Source: Kuschelorhynchus macadamiae
Taxonomy: Eukaryota > Arthropoda > Insecta > Coleoptera > Curculionidae
Direction: 5' to 3'
Assembly (NCBI GenBank): GCA_030620095.1
Contig: JAUTXW010000109.1
Span: 248,001 to 312,000, forward strand
DNA length: 64,000 nucleotides
Positions 62,816 through 64,000 of the stretch are shown one piece after another. The translations under genes and the position numbers were made by a program. Under the pieces are notes generated by a model, which was not told the origin of the DNA, did not search any database, and saw nothing but the letters and a program-made list of their open reading frames with translations. The stretch's first letter is position 1, and each line of letters opens with the position of its first letter.

Positions 62816-64000
62816 TTGGTTTCTGATGTAATAAACTCCTTACCACTGAATAAGAGTAGCGGTCTTGATAATATTGGTGCAGGTGTATTGAGAGCTGGTA
62901 ACACCATTATAGCTCCGGTTATGGCTCACTTGCTTAATATCTCGATTTCTCAGGGAATTTTTCCCGTAGGGTTTAAAAAGGCTTTGCTAATTCCAGTATT
63001 TAAGGGAGGTGGAAAAAACAGCGAGAGTAATTACCGTCCAATCGCCCTTCTTATGACACTTTCAAAGGTTTTTGAAAAAATTATGATTCAGTTTTTAGTA
63101 AAGTTTCTTCAGAAACAAAAATTCTTTTCAGAAGATCAATACGGATTTATCAAAAACCGCGGTACTGACTTAGCTCTTCTTAAATTCAGCAACGAAATAT
63201 ATTCTGGGCTAAATAAAAACTTGAAAGTGTCAGCGCTTTTTATAGATATCAGCAAGGCCTTCGATACTCTGTCTCATGAGGTGCTGATGTCTAAACTAGA
63301 AAGTGCTGGTGTGAGAGGCCCTATTCATGCGTGGTTTCTGAGCTACCTTACAGGTAGAGCACAGGCAGTAAAGGTGAATGATAGTGTTAGTAATTACCGA
63401 AATATGGATACCGGAGTACCCCAGGGCTCTGCGCTGGGACCTATTCTTTTTATCATATATATAAATGATCTCTGTAAATCAAACCTAAAAGCGAAAATCT
63501 TCACCTTTGCTGACGACACAGCGCTTTTATACACTGGTAATTCTGCAAACGATGTGTATTTGGCTATAACTGAAGACCTCAGGATCCTGAAGAAATGGTT
63601 TCATTTTAACAAAATGCTATTAAATACAAAAAAGACTAAATTTCTAAATTTCACCTTCAGGGGCCAGTGGGCTTTCGAGCATGCAGTAAGGTATCATAGG
63701 TTGAACGGTGGGAATATGTATGCATGTGATTGTAATGTTATTGAACAGTGCTCTGATATACGTTATCTTGGTGTCCATTTTGACACGAACATGTCCTGGA
63801 AGGTACACATAGAAAATACTAGGAAAAAACTATTGTATGTCCTTGCGAAAATAAGATACGCTTCACGTCTTCTACCCAAACATGCATTATTGCTCCTTTA
63901 CAATGCTTTAGCACAATCAATTTTAACATATGGAATATGCGTGTGGGGTGGCACTTATGAGACAAATCTATTACCGTTAATTAAACTGCAGAAGATGTTT
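62747..64000 (+). CDS. LINE reverse transcriptase, open to the window edge
   Basis: A stop-free frame of at least 418 codons, with no stop before base 64000. RT blocks in order: LNKSSGLDNIGAGVLR, SNYRPIALLMTLSKVFEKIM, DQYGFIKNRGTDLALL, LFIDISKAFDTLSHEVLMSK (first catalytic D), GVPQGSALGPILFIIYIND, FTFADDTALLY (catalytic DD), then the thumb region IRYLGVHFDTNMSW and LTYGICVWGG. Motif style fits the Jockey/CR1 group (perhaps Daphne-like). It would copy element RNA at a nicked target. It is joined to the linker by a one-base frame change near 62770-62800, but the RT part itself looks intact and therefore recent. Confidence 0.9.
   Translation, partial: MTAHEQTFFRCRYSLAVPHVDFNLVSDVINSLPLNKSSGLDNIGAGVLRAGNTIIAPVMAHLLNISISQGIFPVGFKKALLIPVFKGGGKNSESNYRPIALLMTLSKVFEKIMIQFLVKFLQKQKFFSEDQYGFIKNRGTDLALLKFSNEIYSGLNKNLKVSALFIDISKAFDTLSHEVLMSKLESAGVRGPIHAWFLSYLTGRAQAVKVNDSVSNYRNMDTGVPQGSALGPILFIIYINDLCKSNLKAKIFTFADDTALLYTGNSANDVYLAITEDLRILKKWFHFNKMLLNTKKTKFLNFTFRGQWAFEHAVRYHRLNGGNMYACDCNVIEQCSDIRYLGVHFDTNMSWKVHIENTRKKLLYVLAKIRYASRLLPKHALLLLYNALAQSILTYGICVWGGTYETNLLPLIKLQKMF

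Larger units (their letters stand above)
61857..64000 (+). mobile_element. Non-LTR retrotransposon (LINE), 5' truncated, running off the window
   Basis: An endonuclease remnant (61857-62165), a connecting region (62160-62815) and a long open RT frame. Compared with typical LINEs only the N-terminal part of the endonuclease and ORF1 are missing; the 3' end lies beyond 64000. Confidence 0.88.

Overview
This window is insect-type nuclear DNA: strongly AT-rich, with at least fifteen long (TA)n microsatellites, spliceosomal GT-AG introns, and a dense, nested load of transposable elements from many eukaryotic classes. No bacterial, organellar, rRNA, tRNA or CRISPR feature was seen. The only recognisable host gene is an insect odorant receptor (7tm_6 family) on the minus strand. 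Two of its exons are visible, at 29327-29684 (N-terminus, TM1-2) and 11838-12125 (TM3-4), separated by an intron of about 17 kb. The receptor's style (a DDFQPG junction) is compatible with a beetle, but that is only an impression.

Layout. 0.56-2.2 kb: (TA)n tracts surrounding a Penelope-like element (PLE) whose 5' part is inverted. 2.2-3.35 kb: diverged tandem repeats. 5.6-7.7 kb: a decayed hAT transposon. 7.8-11.4 kb: a dispersed repeat built from ~141-bp modules, split by a DD41D-type IS630/Tc1/mariner transposon (8272-10706) with ~485-bp terminal inverted repeats. 11.84-12.13 kb: receptor exon. 12335-19194: a nearly complete BEL/Pao LTR retrotransposon. 19.8-22.4 kb: a second, broken DD41D copy. 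23.7-27.3 kb: two copies of an unclassified repeat, one carrying a 575-bp insertion, and a decayed transposase-like gene. 27.4-28.65 kb: a 424-bp tandem duplication ending in (TA)n. 29.3-29.7 kb: receptor exon. 29.9-30.4 kb: remnant of another BEL/Pao element. 31.5-33.0 kb: a decayed non-LTR retrotransposon, followed by a small GC-rich island.

34.6-46.8 kb is mostly repeats: tandem duplications, fold-back (MITE-like) elements, further blocks of the 141-bp family, an LTR-like insertion inside a (TA)n tract, and a cluster of TATCGATA motifs. 46.84-50.62 kb holds three tandem copies of a composite repeat in which a PLE 3' end is fused to a Tc1-like transposase remnant. 54.4-55.0 kb has a decayed open frame of unknown type. 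56.7-59.24 kb has a LINE tail, a (TA)n tract and a nearly full-length decayed PLE. The window ends in a non-LTR retrotransposon whose reverse-transcriptase frame is still open at base 64000.

The genes do not form a pathway. The picture is one host gene whose intron has been inflated by successive insertions. The order of several insertions can be read from what interrupts what: the 141-bp repeat is split by DD41D and by the LTR-like insertion, and the BEL element lies in the receptor intron. The most repeated pattern is that PLE 3' ends lie directly against (TA)n microsatellites.
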